Source of the DNA: Vreelandella lionensis
GTDB taxonomy: Bacteria > Pseudomonadota > Gammaproteobacteria > Pseudomonadales > Halomonadaceae
Assembly: GCF_002087295.1 (NCBI RefSeq)
Contig: NZ_MWVI01000099.1
Span: 159,658-223,657 of the forward strand
Direction of reading: 5' to 3'
Length of the DNA: 64,000 nt
In this document: positions 47,568 to 57,307 of the stretch, piece after piece
How the letters are laid out: each line of letters begins with the position of its first letter
How positions within the stretch are numbered: the first letter of the stretch is position 1
Notes under the pieces: generated by a model
Seen by the model: only the letters and a program-made list of their open reading frames with translations
What the model was told of the DNA's origin: nothing
Databases searched by the model: none
Made by a program: the position numbers and the translations under genes

Positions 47568-48770
47568 TTAGCGGTGATATACCTGTAGTTGGCCGCTTTG
47601 GTCATCAAGCTGCCGTTTGCGTCCCGCAAAGAACGCAAAGCCGCAGCAAACGCCGATCAATCCAATCAGTAGCCAAGCAATATGCTGCGTGGTAGCACCG
47701 GCTTGGAGCATCAGACCAACCCCAAAGGGCCCCAATGCGGCCAGGGTATAGCCGCCCCCTTCCACCAAGCCAGAAAGCTGGCCTGCAAGGCGTTCGTTCG
47801 CGGTTCGCAGTACCAATAAGCTTAATGCAAGGCTAAAACTTCCGCCTTGCCCAAGCCCCAGCAACACGGCACCGGGCCATCGCCATGCCAACGGAGCGGC
47901 TAACAACATGACAAGCCCTAAGGCGGTACATACCAGTACCAACAGCAGGGCCGGGCGCTGGTCGTGATGCAATCGCGCAATCCAAGGCGCACTCAGTGCT
48001 GAGACCAGTTGGCACATAATGGAAACGGCCATCGTCCAGCCAGCGGTTGCCTCGCTGTATCCGCGCTCAATCAGAAGAGTTGGCAGCCAGCCGAAAACGA
48101 TATATGCCATGGAAGATTGAATGCCCATAAAGAGCATCACCTGCCAGGTTAGCGGCTGCCTGAGTAGCGACACGAGGGGGATGCCGGTGGGCAGGTTAAG
48201 CGTTGATTTTGGCGCAGGAGATGGCGCATAGCTGACCCATACGATGAGTGTAGCCAGTGCGAGCAGTGACCAACTGACTAGGCTGGCTTGCCAGTTGCCC
48301 AGCCACTGCATTAACGGCACGCTGAGCCCAGCGCCTAGAGCGCCCCCCAAGCAGAGTGCCATGGTGTAGAGCCGGGTGAGCAAATCCGCATTTTGAGGCA
48401 GCTCACGCTTGACTAGCGCGGGTAACAGCGTGCCCGCCAAGCCAATAGCACTACCGGCCATGGCGGTACCTAGATAAAGCAATCCAGGAAAAGGCAGAAC
48501 CCGTAACAGCAAGCCGCGGGCCAGCAGGATTAATGCGGCACTAAGTGCACGCTCACTCCCTATACGGTTGCCAATCATTGGTGCCAAGGGGGGGGTTAAG
48601 CCAAGAAAAAGACCGGGGAGCGTGGTTAGCAAGCCCGCCGCTGAGGCGGAAAGCCCCGCATTTTCTTGCAGCCGACTTAGCAGGGGGGCGACCGAGGACA
48701 TGGCAGGGCGTAAATTTAGCCCCACCATAAACATCAGCAAAATGAATCGGCAAGCGTGGCGTGAGATCAT
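47568..48770 (-). CDS. MFS transporter, CynX/NimT family
   Basis: 400 residues with 12 hydrophobic segments. GLNLRPAMSSVAPLL at residues 17-31 is the CynX/NimT family opening (compare the cyanate and 2-nitroimidazole transporters), with LTTLPGLFLGLTPPLAP following. Substrate not determinable. It lies 31 bases upstream of ansA in the same direction and may be co-transcribed with it and with the small hypothetical gene before it. Confidence 0.85.
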   Translation of the reverse strand: MISRHACRFILLMFMVGLNLRPAMSSVAPLLSRLQENAGLSASAAGLLTTLPGLFLGLTPPLAPMIGNRIGSERALSAALILLARGLLLRVLPFPGLLYLGTAMAGSAIGLAGTLLPALVKRELPQNADLLTRLYTMALCLGGALGAGLSVPLMQWLGNWQASLVSWSLLALATLIVWVSYAPSPAPKSTLNLPTGIPLVSLLRQPLTWQVMLFMGIQSSMAYIVFGWLPTLLIERGYSEATAGWTMAVSIMCQLVSALSAPWIARLHHDQRPALLLVLVCTALGLVMLLAAPLAWRWPGAVLLGLGQGGSFSLALSLLVLRTANERLAGQLSGLVEGGGYTLAALGPFGVGLMLQAGATTQHIAWLLIGLIGVCCGFAFFAGRKRQLDDQSGQLQVYHR

Positions 48771-48780
48771 GAAGCGGCGC

Positions 48781-49281
48781 TTATTTTAAGTAGGGGCGAA
48801 GGTCGCCTCGCACCGCATCTAGCAAGGTGATGAAGTGATAATCTTGCGTGGTATCCAAGCAATCAACACGTACCTGGGTACGCATGCCTTTATTGATATC
48901 AAGCTTGTCGTAAATTTCCAGCGTTAGCTTGCTTGCCGGTTTATCACCTGGCGCGATGATGCCATCTTCTAGGGTAAAAGTTTCCAATAGTGTGACCCGA
49001 ACGCGGGTGCTGTTGCCTTCGCTCAGTACGCGCCGTACAAATAACCAACCTTCACAGGGGAGTGAGGCGTTATCGCGTTCGCGTAAAAACAGAGTGCGAT
49101 AACAGGCACCTTCGTTTGAGGCTTTTTCAGCCATGCTGCGATAGGCCTGCAAGACCTGATTAGCTGAGGCACGGGCGTCCTCTAGGCGCTGAGAAATACC
49201 TTGATGCTCGCGGCTGAGTTGCTCCTGACGCTGAAAAGTCAGCCATTGGCGATAATCTGCCATGAGTTGTGAAGACGCCAT
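48781..49281 (-). CDS. Hypothetical protein, coiled-coil plus beta-rich domain
   Basis: 166 residues I do not recognise. The first ~65 are highly charged and helical (YRQWLTFQRQEQLSREHQGI, then RLEDARASANQVLQAYRSMAEKA), suggesting a coiled coil. The remainder looks beta-rich (WLFVRRVLSEGNSTRVRVTLLETF, KLTLEIYDKLD, RTQVRVDCLD) and ends DAVRGDLRPYLK. No signal peptide or membrane segment. GGAG lies five bases before the ATG at 49281; a GTG six bases earlier overlaps that site. Ten bases separate it from the downstream MFS gene. Confidence 0.7.
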   Translation of the reverse strand: MASSQLMADYRQWLTFQRQEQLSREHQGISQRLEDARASANQVLQAYRSMAEKASNEGACYRTLFLRERDNASLPCEGWLFVRRVLSEGNSTRVRVTLLETFTLEDGIIAPGDKPASKLTLEIYDKLDINKGMRTQVRVDCLDTTQDYHFITLLDAVRGDLRPYLK

Positions 49282-49305
49282 AATCACTCCATGAATTAAT
49301 TCAGC

Positions 49306-49352
49306 AAAAACGCCGGAATAAGCGAGGCGCTACCTTCGCATATTCCGGGCGT
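49306..49352 (-). terminator. Intrinsic terminator after the RhlE-type helicase gene
   Basis: On the minus strand CGCC(C)GGAATA pairs with TATTCCGGCG across a 20-base loop and is followed by TTTTTGC, just past the helicase stop. Confidence 0.7.
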
Positions 49353-49357
49353 TCGGG

Positions 49358-50614
49358 CTACCGGCGAGTGCGACGGCGGCGCTCGCCACCAGCATTGGCA
49401 GCTTGGCTGTCAGGCTTGCGGTTAGCCCTTGGCTGGCGCTGACCGCGGCGGCCATTCTCGATCGGTTCTGGCTTGGCATTGGGGTCTGGCTCAAAGCCTG
49501 GCTCAATATGCTTCGGCAGCGTTTGATTAATCAGGCGCTCAATGTTTTTGAGTAGGCCATGTTCATCGACACACACCAAAGATACCGCTTCGCCATTGCT
49601 ACCCGCGCGCCCCGTGCGCCCAATACGGTGGACATAGTCTTCAGCCACGTTGGGCAGATCGAAATTCACCACGTGAGGAAGTTCATTAATATCTAGCCCG
49701 CGTGCCGCAATATCGGTGGCTACCAGCACTTGTAGGTCGCCGCTCTTGAAAGCACCCAGCGCCCGAGTACGTGCCCCTTGGCTTTTGTTGCCATGGATCG
49801 CCATCGCGGGAATATCCTGCTTAGAGAGCTGTTCAGCTAGCCGGTTAGCGCCATGCTTGGAGCGGGTAAACACCAGCACTTGGAACCAGTTGTGGCGCTG
49901 GATCAGATGGGCCAATAGATCGCGTTTTTTGTCGCGATCAACGCGGTAGATGGCCTGCTCAATTTTTTCTGCCGTGGTGTTGCGCGGAGCCACTTCGATG
50001 AGGGCAGGGTTATTCAGCAGTTGCTGGGCCAGCGTTTGGATCTCGTTAGAGAAAGTGGCAGAAAACAGCAGGTTTTGGCGCTGTTTCGGCACCAGACGCA
50101 ATAGCCGTTTGATATCGTGGATAAAGCCCATGTCTAGCATACGGTCGGCTTCATCTAACACCAGAATTTCAATGGCGGAGAGGTCGACATGCCCTTGCTG
50201 GTGCAAATCAAGCAAGCGCCCAGGGGTGGCTACTAGAACGTCCAGGCCGGCTCTTAAAGCGTCGACTTGGGGCTGCTGGCCCACGCCACCAAAAATAATG
50301 TGTGAACGTAGTGAGAGGTGCTGTCCATAAGCAGCCACGCTTTCCCCCACTTGTGCAGCTAGTTCGCGGGTGGGTGTGAGGACCAGTGCGCGAACCTGGC
50401 GTTTGCCAGGGCGTTTGCCATTTGCCAAACGCTGTAGCATCGGTAGCGTAAAGCCAGCGGTTTTGCCGGTACCGGTTTGTGCGCTGGCAAGAAGGTCGCG
50501 ACCTTCAAGAACGACGGGGATGGCCTGTTGTTGAATAGGCGTAGGCTGTGTATAGCCCTGTGCAGTTACCGCGCGCAATAAATCGTCATGCAGACCAAGA
50601 TCAGAAAAACTCAT
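49358..50614 (-). CDS. rhlE: DEAD-box ATP-dependent RNA helicase, RhlE type
   Basis: 418 residues from MSFSDLGL, with GGAG upstream. Helicase motifs in order: Q motif [22 protein letters not shown], Ia PTRELA, Ib [52 protein letters not shown] and [12 protein letters not shown]. The C-terminal ~60 residues are Arg/Gly/Asn-rich and disordered ([24 protein letters not shown]), usual for RhlE and likely RNA-binding. The 248 bases upstream contain no gene that I can support. Confidence 0.9.
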   Translation of the reverse strand: MSFSDLGLHDDLLRAVTAQGYTQPTPIQQQAIPVVLEGRDLLASAQTGTGKTAGFTLPMLQRLANGKRPGKRQVRALVLTPTRELAAQVGESVAAYGQHLSLRSHIIFGGVGQQPQVDALRAGLDVLVATPGRLLDLHQQGHVDLSAIEILVLDEADRMLDMGFIHDIKRLLRLVPKQRQNLLFSATFSNEIQTLAQQLLNNPALIEVAPRNTTAEKIEQAIYRVDRDKKRDLLAHLIQRHNWFQVLVFTRSKHGANRLAEQLSKQDIPAMAIHGNKSQGARTRALGAFKSGDLQVLVATDIAARGLDINELPHVVNFDLPNVAEDYVHRIGRTGRAGSNGEAVSLVCVDEHGLLKNIERLINQTLPKHIEPGFEPDPNAKPEPIENGRRGQRQPRANRKPDSQAANAGGERRRRTRR

Positions 50615-50886
50615 GCGTTCTCCGCAATCGCATAGCAATCGGCGCCACTAGCTCAGCGGCGTTGCTAGGCGTAATGTTCAAAAAGCGAGGATGGTACACC
50701 GTCGCGGCAGCGAAGTTTGCCAGATAATACGCTGTGCCGCGACGGGCATTTATACGTCTTGTTACGCCATACCAGGCATAACAAGGGGGTGACAGGGTAG
50801 TGCTGACAGTGATGTCATTTATTGGCAAAGAGTGTAACACGAAAGTCTCACACCAATGCTGCTCCCCTAGCGATTGCAATAAAGGT

Positions 50887-51474
50887 TTAGAAGTAGCCGC
50901 CTTGTCGAACCTGCTGAGCAATTTGTGCAGCAACACTCTCCCAGCTTTCGCCCAACGAACGGACCAGGGCAGGGTAGCCATCCTGTTCAAGAGTGGCTTC
51001 TGCAGTGAAGCTTTTGAGTGCGAGCAACTCGCCATCGGTATCTCGAAGCTGCCACTGGCCGCTGGCTACCGCGACACCGTCAAAGCGGCCTTGGAATTGA
51101 TCTACTTCCATGGACAGAGTGAGCGCCCCAGGGCTGCTGCCTTCTGCTCGTACCACTTGCACGCTGGGTAACTGATTTGCCAATTCGGCCCGTAAGGCGC
51201 GTTCAAGCTGGCGCCCAATACCCTCCGCCCACTGGTGCTCCCGCGCTTCGTTTAACGTGATGTCGTCTAACTGCATCACAATCCCGTCCACGTCTAAATA
51301 GTGGGCTAGGCGAGGTGTACGCACTTGCAGCGTGGCTTGGGCGTTAGCCGGTGCGTTCACTGCTGGGCTGGCAGGAAGCATATAGCGTGCAGGGGGAGAG
51401 ACACTGCTAGCGCAGGCGGAAAGCAGCAAGCTCAAACTGATGATCAGCAGTAGTAGCGGTAATCGACGTAACAT
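50887..51474 (-). CDS. pqiC: PqiC-type outer-membrane lipoprotein (ABC transport auxiliary component)
   Basis: Lipoprotein with signal peptide MLRRLPLLLLIISLSLLLSAC, lipobox LSAC and acylation Cys at residue 21. The PqiC/YmbA domain follows (RYMLPASP, VDGIVMQLDD, WAEGIGRQLERALRAEL). In E. coli PqiC completes the PqiABC envelope-spanning lipid transport complex at the outer membrane. An upstream in-frame TTG is set aside in favour of the ATG, which has AAGGA nine bases before it. Third gene of pqiA-pqiB-pqiC. Confidence 0.88.
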   Translation of the reverse strand: MLRRLPLLLLIISLSLLLSACASSVSPPARYMLPASPAVNAPANAQATLQVRTPRLAHYLDVDGIVMQLDDITLNEAREHQWAEGIGRQLERALRAELANQLPSVQVVRAEGSSPGALTLSMEVDQFQGRFDGVAVASGQWQLRDTDGELLALKSFTAEATLEQDGYPALVRSLGESWESVAAQIAQQVRQGGYF

Positions 51475-51489
51475 GACGTTCAATCCTTC

Positions 51490-53172
51490 TTAACGGGGAG
51501 CACGAGGAATCGGGTCCTGCGTTTCTAAATTGTCGAACAGCAGTGCGCGTGGGTTCTCGTTCAGCGTCCGAGTGAGCGGTTGTAGGTCACGCATCAGCCG
51601 ATCCAAACGCTCAATGGCGCCGGTAAGCTCTTGATAGGCGGGCGATGAAGGCGAGACCGCTTGAAGGGTGCTGCGCAGCTCTTCCAGCGTGCCGTTGAGG
51701 TTGCTCCCGATGGCTTGTGTTTCTGGATCATTGAGCAACTGATTGATAGACGCGCTGACTTCACGCACTTCGTTCAGTACACTTTCAGAAGCTTGCAGGT
51801 TGCGGTCCAGCCCGGCTATCAAAGGTTCTACTTCCAAGGCGTTTAGTTTTTCAAGCAGGCTAGTCACCTGAGCCTGAATCTGTGCAAAACCGCCCGCTAC
51901 CGTCGGGAATACGGTCCGCTCGGAGAAAACTTCCGCGACGTATTCGTCGGCAAGGTCGCGCCGGAAGTTAAGGTCCACAAACAGCGCACCCGTTAACAGG
52001 CTGCCATTCTTGAGTGATGCCCGAAGGCCTAAGCCGAACATGCGCTTAAAGCGGTTATCCCACTCCTCCAGGTCAATATCGGTGTTTTCGATCCCTAAGC
52101 GTTGTGGTTCGATGCGGATGAGCACTGGGATGGCGAAACGAGCCCGCGAGTCGGGCTGTGGCGCCGTAAAATTCCAGGGTACTGCTGCCACGGTACCAAT
52201 TCGGACGCCACGAAACTCGACCGGTGCGCCTCGTGATAGCCCGCGAACCGTGTCATCAACAAGCAATACATACTCTAGATAGCGGTTAAATGTGCCTTCC
52301 CGGGCAGTATCTTCATCAGCATAGAGGTTAAAACGTGTATTGGCTTCTACCGGCTTACCCATGGGAAGATCTTCAGGCACACCAAAGGTGACACCGCCAC
52401 CCAGCAGAGCTTCCAGCGATTCTACGTTGACCCGCACGCCGTCAGCATCCAGGCGGAAATCCACTCCGCTAGCGGTCCAGAAGCGGGTGCTATCGGTCAC
52501 CAGCTGTGCGTAGGGCTCTTCGATAAATACTTGGTGGTGCATGGTACGTGTGCCTGCATCGAAGCGAGCGTCTTCTACGCGCCCTACCGTGTAACCTTGA
52601 TAAGAGACGGGATCCCCAACACGCAGCGAATTGCCCAATTGGCTGACAAGGCTAATTTGTAGCCCTGCTTGCCCAGCAGGCGCGACCGGTGGGATATCGC
52701 TTACCTCAAACTCCCGCTTAGGCTCCTCTGATTGCCCAGGCTCAAGCTGTATATAAGCCCCCGAGAGTACGGTGCCCAGGCCGCTGATCCCCTCGCGCCC
52801 TATGCGTGGCTTAACGACCCAAAAGCGACTGTCTTCGCGGAGCATGGCTTCGGCTTCGGGTTGAATTTGAGCCATCATCACCGCGTGAGACAGGTCATCA
52901 GACAAACGAACGCTCTGTACGCGGCCAATCTCAACATTGCGGCTGCGGATCAGCGTACTGCCCGCCTCAATACCTTCTGCGCTGTCCATGGTCAGCGTCA
53001 CCATGGTGCCCCGGCTTGAGTAGTTATCATAAACCAGCCACAGCCCAATAATGACGGCCACCAAAGGAACTATCCAAATAGGCGATAGCCGAGTTTGTGG
53101 CGACGATTTGGCTTTATGTAACTCATTGTTTTCAGCATTTGAGGTATTCTGAGGCGTTGAATCATTAGCCAT
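51490..53172 (-). CDS. pqiB: Intermembrane transport protein PqiB (MCE protein)
   Basis: 560 residues: a cytoplasmic polar tail, one membrane helix near residues 32-50 (IWIVPLVAVIIGLWLVYDNY), then three MCE domains beginning GTMVTLTMDSAEGIEAGSTL, AGLQISLVSQLGNSLRVGDPV and the last near VLLVDDTVRGLSRGAPVEFRGV. The C-terminal ~130 residues are a helical coiled-coil tube. It bridges the periplasm for lipid transport. The start overlaps pqiA by eight bases; AAGGA upstream supports the second of two possible starts. Confidence 0.94.
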   Translation of the reverse strand: MANDSTPQNTSNAENNELHKAKSSPQTRLSPIWIVPLVAVIIGLWLVYDNYSSRGTMVTLTMDSAEGIEAGSTLIRSRNVEIGRVQSVRLSDDLSHAVMMAQIQPEAEAMLREDSRFWVVKPRIGREGISGLGTVLSGAYIQLEPGQSEEPKREFEVSDIPPVAPAGQAGLQISLVSQLGNSLRVGDPVSYQGYTVGRVEDARFDAGTRTMHHQVFIEEPYAQLVTDSTRFWTASGVDFRLDADGVRVNVESLEALLGGGVTFGVPEDLPMGKPVEANTRFNLYADEDTAREGTFNRYLEYVLLVDDTVRGLSRGAPVEFRGVRIGTVAAVPWNFTAPQPDSRARFAIPVLIRIEPQRLGIENTDIDLEEWDNRFKRMFGLGLRASLKNGSLLTGALFVDLNFRRDLADEYVAEVFSERTVFPTVAGGFAQIQAQVTSLLEKLNALEVEPLIAGLDRNLQASESVLNEVREVSASINQLLNDPETQAIGSNLNGTLEELRSTLQAVSPSSPAYQELTGAIERLDRLMRDLQPLTRTLNENPRALLFDNLETQDPIPRAPR

Positions 53173-54508
53173 CAACAGGTTCCTTGGTGGCCGCTTTACG
53201 GCGAAGAGGGCGTGGAGTGTGGGTATCCCAGATTAAGCGAGGGTCAAATGTCATGGCAGCCAGCATGGTGAGCACTACGACGGCACCAAAAGCTAGCGCG
53301 GCAGGACCTGGTGTAATCGACATTAATGACCCGGCGCGGATGAGGGCGACCAAAATGGCCACGACAAATACGTCAACCATTGACCAGCGTCCAATAAATT
53401 CAGTTAATCGATAGAGGCGGGTACGGCTCTGTGCGTTGAGCTCGTTGCTGCGCTTAATCATCAAGCATAGCCATGCGAGTGCCACCAGTTTGCCAACAGG
53501 CACAATAACACTGGCGATAAAAATCACTGCAGCCACCGGCCAGGACCCCATTTGAATGAGCTGAACAACGCCGCCAACGATAGTGGAGGGTGTTGAGCTG
53601 CCTAAACTGGTAGTGGTCATGATGGGGTAAAGGTTGGCAGGTATATACATGATGCTGGCTGCAAAGAGAAGCGCCCAGGTGCGCTGTAAGCTATGTGGTA
53701 GGCGCTTATGCAGTTTTTCATGGCAGCGAACACAGCGTTCTTTTCCATGCTGAATGCGATTAATCAATCCGCAGGTGGGGCAGCCAGTGACATGTTGGCT
53801 AGCAGCGGTGGTGCCAGTGAGCGTGCCTTCAGGAGCAAGGGGTTCGCCTTCCAATGAGAACCACATCCAGTCAGCGTCAATGGACTGCACCGTCATTAAT
53901 AACAGTATGGCGAACAAGCAGAATGCCCAGAAGGAGATGCCAAGTTCAATCTGCGCCATGCCAGCAACTTTAATTAAGCTTACCAGTGCGCCGATGATGA
54001 ATACATCGGCGATCATCCATGGGTTTAGATGTGCCAGGGAGCGGGCAATGTCACGGCTAAAAGGCATAGGGCGAGACTGCAGTAAGCCAAACTGAAGCCA
54101 GACGACGCTTACAAGATATACGGCGGGCAGCACGATAATAGTCATCATGACCGCAATAGCTACTACCGGCTGGTGGAAAGCAATCAGCGTAGTAGCGGTC
54201 TGCGAAAGATCAATGCGGTTGCCAACACCGCTAACGCTGAAACTGACAAAAGGAAAAGATACCGCGACTATTAATGCGACCAATGAGGCTAACGCTAGCG
54301 CCATGCTGCGCTGAGCAGGATAGCGGTGGCGCTTCACTAACACATGCGAGCAGCGAGGGCAGGTGGCTTTTTCACCAGAGTTCAGGGGGGGGAGCGCAGA
54401 TACCCAGTCACATTCATGGCACGCACGCAAACGCCTTCGCTGGGTGCGAGTTTCAGGGGGGAAGCAATCAACCTGGGGTGTATTAACCGGCAGCGAAGGC
54501 CGTTTCAT
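53165..54508 (-). CDS. pqiA: Paraquat-inducible protein A (PqiA)
   Basis: 447 residues, two tandem PqiA domains. Each has a zinc ribbon (CHECDWVSALPPL...CPRCSH near residue 32 and CPTCGLIN...CVRCHE near 240) followed by four membrane helices. Inner-membrane component of PqiABC. The ATG at 54508 is the first ATG upstream of the conserved region, but no Shine-Dalgarno site is visible there; an in-frame TTG at 54562 is the alternative. Lies 185 bases from the divergent antiporter gene. Confidence 0.92.
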   Translation of the reverse strand: MKRPSLPVNTPQVDCFPPETRTQRRRLRACHECDWVSALPPLNSGEKATCPRCSHVLVKRHRYPAQRSMALALASLVALIVAVSFPFVSFSVSGVGNRIDLSQTATTLIAFHQPVVAIAVMMTIIVLPAVYLVSVVWLQFGLLQSRPMPFSRDIARSLAHLNPWMIADVFIIGALVSLIKVAGMAQIELGISFWAFCLFAILLLMTVQSIDADWMWFSLEGEPLAPEGTLTGTTAASQHVTGCPTCGLINRIQHGKERCVRCHEKLHKRLPHSLQRTWALLFAASIMYIPANLYPIMTTTSLGSSTPSTIVGGVVQLIQMGSWPVAAVIFIASVIVPVGKLVALAWLCLMIKRSNELNAQSRTRLYRLTEFIGRWSMVDVFVVAILVALIRAGSLMSITPGPAALAFGAVVVLTMLAAMTFDPRLIWDTHTPRPLRRKAATKEPVDG

Positions 54509-54693
54509 AAAGGGGTAATGGGGCAACAGCAAACTCTCTGTGCATAATACGGTTAGAACCAATACGATGGGACATCGTGTGTGTCAACCTAGGTAACCTG
54601 ATAACTACTTGCAAACAGCACTTGACCAAATACCAGAGTTAGACAAGGATGCAGCCGCGATAGTGCCTAACATTATGACATTAAGGAACTGAA

Positions 54694-55669
54694 ATGTTAC
54701 TTGCCTTTATTGCTGTGGTAGTAGGCTTGGTCCTGCTCATCTGGAGCGCAGAAAAATTTATTGATGGCGCTGCGGCAACTTCGCGGTGGCTGGGGCTGTC
54801 GCCGCTGCTGATTGGTATGTTGGTAATCGGTTTTGGTACTTCTGCACCGGTAAATGATGGTGTCGGTGCTGGCAGCGATGCAAGGCAACCCTGGCTTGGC
54901 AGTGGGGAATGCATACGGTTCCAACATTGCCAATATTGGTTTGGTTTTGGGCTTTATCGCACTTATCTCTCCGTTAGCTGTTCATTCAGGTGTTATCCGT
55001 AAAGAAATGCCCCTGTTGGTAGCGGTGATGCTGCTTACCGGCTATATGCTTTTCGACGGTTGGATTTCCCGTGTTGAAGCTATTGTACTGCTAGTGGCGC
55101 TTGGCATATTTATTGCGATCAGCATTATTCGTTCTCGAGGTCAGGAAGATGATCCGCTGTCGGGTGAAGTGACCGAAAGTCTTGATAGCAACCCGATGTC
55201 GCGCGGTAAGGCCATCATGTGGACGCTGATTGGCTTGGTGCTGTTGATTGCCAGTTCTCGGCTGCTGGTATGGGGAGCTGTCGAGATCGCGGTAGCTTTC
55301 GGAGTCAGTGATTTAATTATCGGTCTAACCGTAGTCGCCGTAGGTACTTCTTTGCCGGAGCTGGCTTCTTCAATCAGCGCACTGCGGCGCAATGAGCACG
55401 ATATGGTACTGGGTAACGTTGTAGGCTCTAACCTGTTTAATAGTATGGCCGTTGTTGGGCTGGCGGGAGTGATTGCACCTATTGAAGCAGGACGTGAAGT
55501 CTTGGTGCGTGATTGGAGTGTCATGACCTTTATGACGCTTATGATGGTGCTCTTCGCATTTTCTTTGCGTGGTCGCCCGCGGCGTATCAACCGCGTTGAA
55601 GGCGGTGTTCTCTTCGCCATTTTTATCGCCTACACAGGCTATATGGTCAGCATTGTGGTGATGTCTTAA
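54694..55669 (+). CDS. Calcium/sodium antiporter, YrbG/CaxA type (frame broken by one extra base)
   Basis: CaCA superfamily exchanger, repaired length 324 residues and about 10 membrane helices. The first alpha repeat reads LLIGMLVIGFGTSAPE, and the second, near residue 215, reads IIGLTVVAVGTSLPELASSISA. In the first repeat an extra T near 54851 breaks the frame (CCGGTAAATG should read CCGGAAATG, giving APEMMVSVLAAMQGN). The rest, including NAYGSNIANIGLVLG and NVVGSNLFNSMAVVG, is intact. The ATG has TAAGGAAC upstream. Confidence 0.9.
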
Positions 55670-55889
55670 ACGATTGCACCGAAAAATGGTGGTTTGTCTG
55701 AGGAGTATGCGTCAATGCGACACAGCTTTTCAGGCAAACTATCGCTGTATAACGGTGGTCGAAGCGTTAAACTACAACACATGTAAAGAATAAGCTTAGT
55801 GCTTATAACTAAAATGCAGTGCCATTAAGGCTCAACTAAGCTTGTGACACCCATTGATGGGATTTTAATCCAGGTCTTAGGAGAGTGTG

Positions 55890-57305
55890 ATGGAACTCGA
55901 CCCCCTAGTGCTATCGCGAATGCAATTCGCCTTCGTTGTATCGTTTCATGCGATCTTCCCTGTCTTTACCATCGGGCTCGCGTCCTACATAGCGCTGCTT
56001 CATGGCTTATTCTTTAAGACCAACAATCCCGCATGGGACCGGCTCTCCCTATTCTGGACAAAGGTGTTTGCCGTTGTCTTTGGTATGGGGGTGGTCTCCG
56101 GTATCGTGATGTCTTTTCAGTTTGGTACGAACTGGAGCAACTTCTCTCAGGCGGCCTCAAACTTCCTCGGGCCAGTGTTGAGCTATGAGGTAGTCACCGC
56201 GTTCTTCCTGGAGGCTGCTTTCCTTGGGGTGCTGCTGTTTGGTCGCGGTAAAGTCCCGGAAGGGGTGCATTTATTCGCGGCAATTATGGTGGCTGTTGGG
56301 ACGTTTATTTCTTCCTTCTGGATCCTTTCTGCCAATAGCTGGATGCATACCCCCGCTGGTGTCGAATTAATCGACAATCGCTTCCATGTGATTTCTTGGT
56401 CCGAGGCTATTTTTAATCCTTCTTTTCCGTATCGCTTTGCGCATATGGCCATGGCATCGTTCCTAACCGGTGGCTTCGTGGTGGCAGGCGTGAGCGCGTG
56501 GTTCCTGCTGCGTGGTCGTGATCCAGAAGCGAACCGTCGCGCACTCTCCATGTGTTTATGGCTGCTGCTATTCTTAGCACCTGCACAGGCGGTAGTGGGT
56601 GACTTCCATGGCCTGAATACTCTGGAGCATCAGCCTACAAAGGTGGCGGCAATGGAAGGCCACTGGGAAACGTCTACTAATGTGCCGCTGTTATTGTTTG
56701 CCATTCCTGACCAGGAAGCACAAACCAACCATTTTGATATTGGGATTCCTAATCTAGCCAGTATTATTCTGACGCACTCACCTGATGGTGAAATTCCTGG
56801 TATTAGCGAAGCTGCTCCTGAAGAGCAACCGCCAGTCATTATTGTTTTCTGGGCTTTCCGCGTGATGGTGGGTATCGGTCTGTTAATGATTGCGACCGCG
56901 TTTATTGGTCTGTTGATGCGCCGTAAAGGAAAGGTGTATGAGCATAGCGGTTATTTGAAAGCGCTGGTGTGCATGATTCCGATGCCGTTTGCTGCGGTAT
57001 TGGCCGGATGGATGGTCACCGAATCAGGCCGCGCACCTTGGTTGGTATACGGCATGATGACCCATGCAGAAGGGCTCACTCCCTCACTGACGGGTGGCAT
57101 GGCGCTATTTACGCTTATCGGTTATGTAGTGGTATACGCCGTCGTGTTTTATGCCGGTATTTATTACCTCACTCGGGTTGTGCGCAACGGTATGCTGCCT
57201 GAAGAGGAGAAAGAAACCACTAGCGAGAACTTTAAGCGCCCGATGCGCCCATTCTCAGCTGCACACACGCCTTTTGATGATGATGTTGACCCGGTGAGGA
57301 ACTAA
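55890..57305 (+). CDS. cydA: Cytochrome bd-type (CIO) ubiquinol oxidase subunit I
   Basis: Quinol oxidase with haems b558, b595 and d. 471 residues, shorter than E. coli CydA (522) because the Q-loop is short, as in cyanide-insensitive CioA. Ligands: the His in FVVSFHAIFPVF near residue 20, the His in YRFAHMAMASFLTGG near 187, and the Met in GHWETSTNVP-adjacent regions; GRAPWLVYGMM is a conserved C-terminal helix. The start at 55890 follows AGGAGAG. Followed by cydB after two bases and then cydDC, giving structural and assembly genes in one operon. Confidence 0.93.
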   Translation: MELDPLVLSRMQFAFVVSFHAIFPVFTIGLASYIALLHGLFFKTNNPAWDRLSLFWTKVFAVVFGMGVVSGIVMSFQFGTNWSNFSQAASNFLGPVLSYEVVTAFFLEAAFLGVLLFGRGKVPEGVHLFAAIMVAVGTFISSFWILSANSWMHTPAGVELIDNRFHVISWSEAIFNPSFPYRFAHMAMASFLTGGFVVAGVSAWFLLRGRDPEANRRALSMCLWLLLFLAPAQAVVGDFHGLNTLEHQPTKVAAMEGHWETSTNVPLLLFAIPDQEAQTNHFDIGIPNLASIILTHSPDGEIPGISEAAPEEQPPVIIVFWAFRVMVGIGLLMIATAFIGLLMRRKGKVYEHSGYLKALVCMIPMPFAAVLAGWMVTESGRAPWLVYGMMTHAEGLTPSLTGGMALFTLIGYVVVYAVVFYAGIYYLTRVVRNGMLPEEEKETTSENFKRPMRPFSAAHTPFDDDVDPVRN

Positions 57306-57307
57306 AC

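Noticed and set aside
55848..55870. FNR/Anr box before cydA (TTGATGGGATTTTAAT)
   Set aside because: Only the left half-site TTGAT matches; the right half is not ATCAA.
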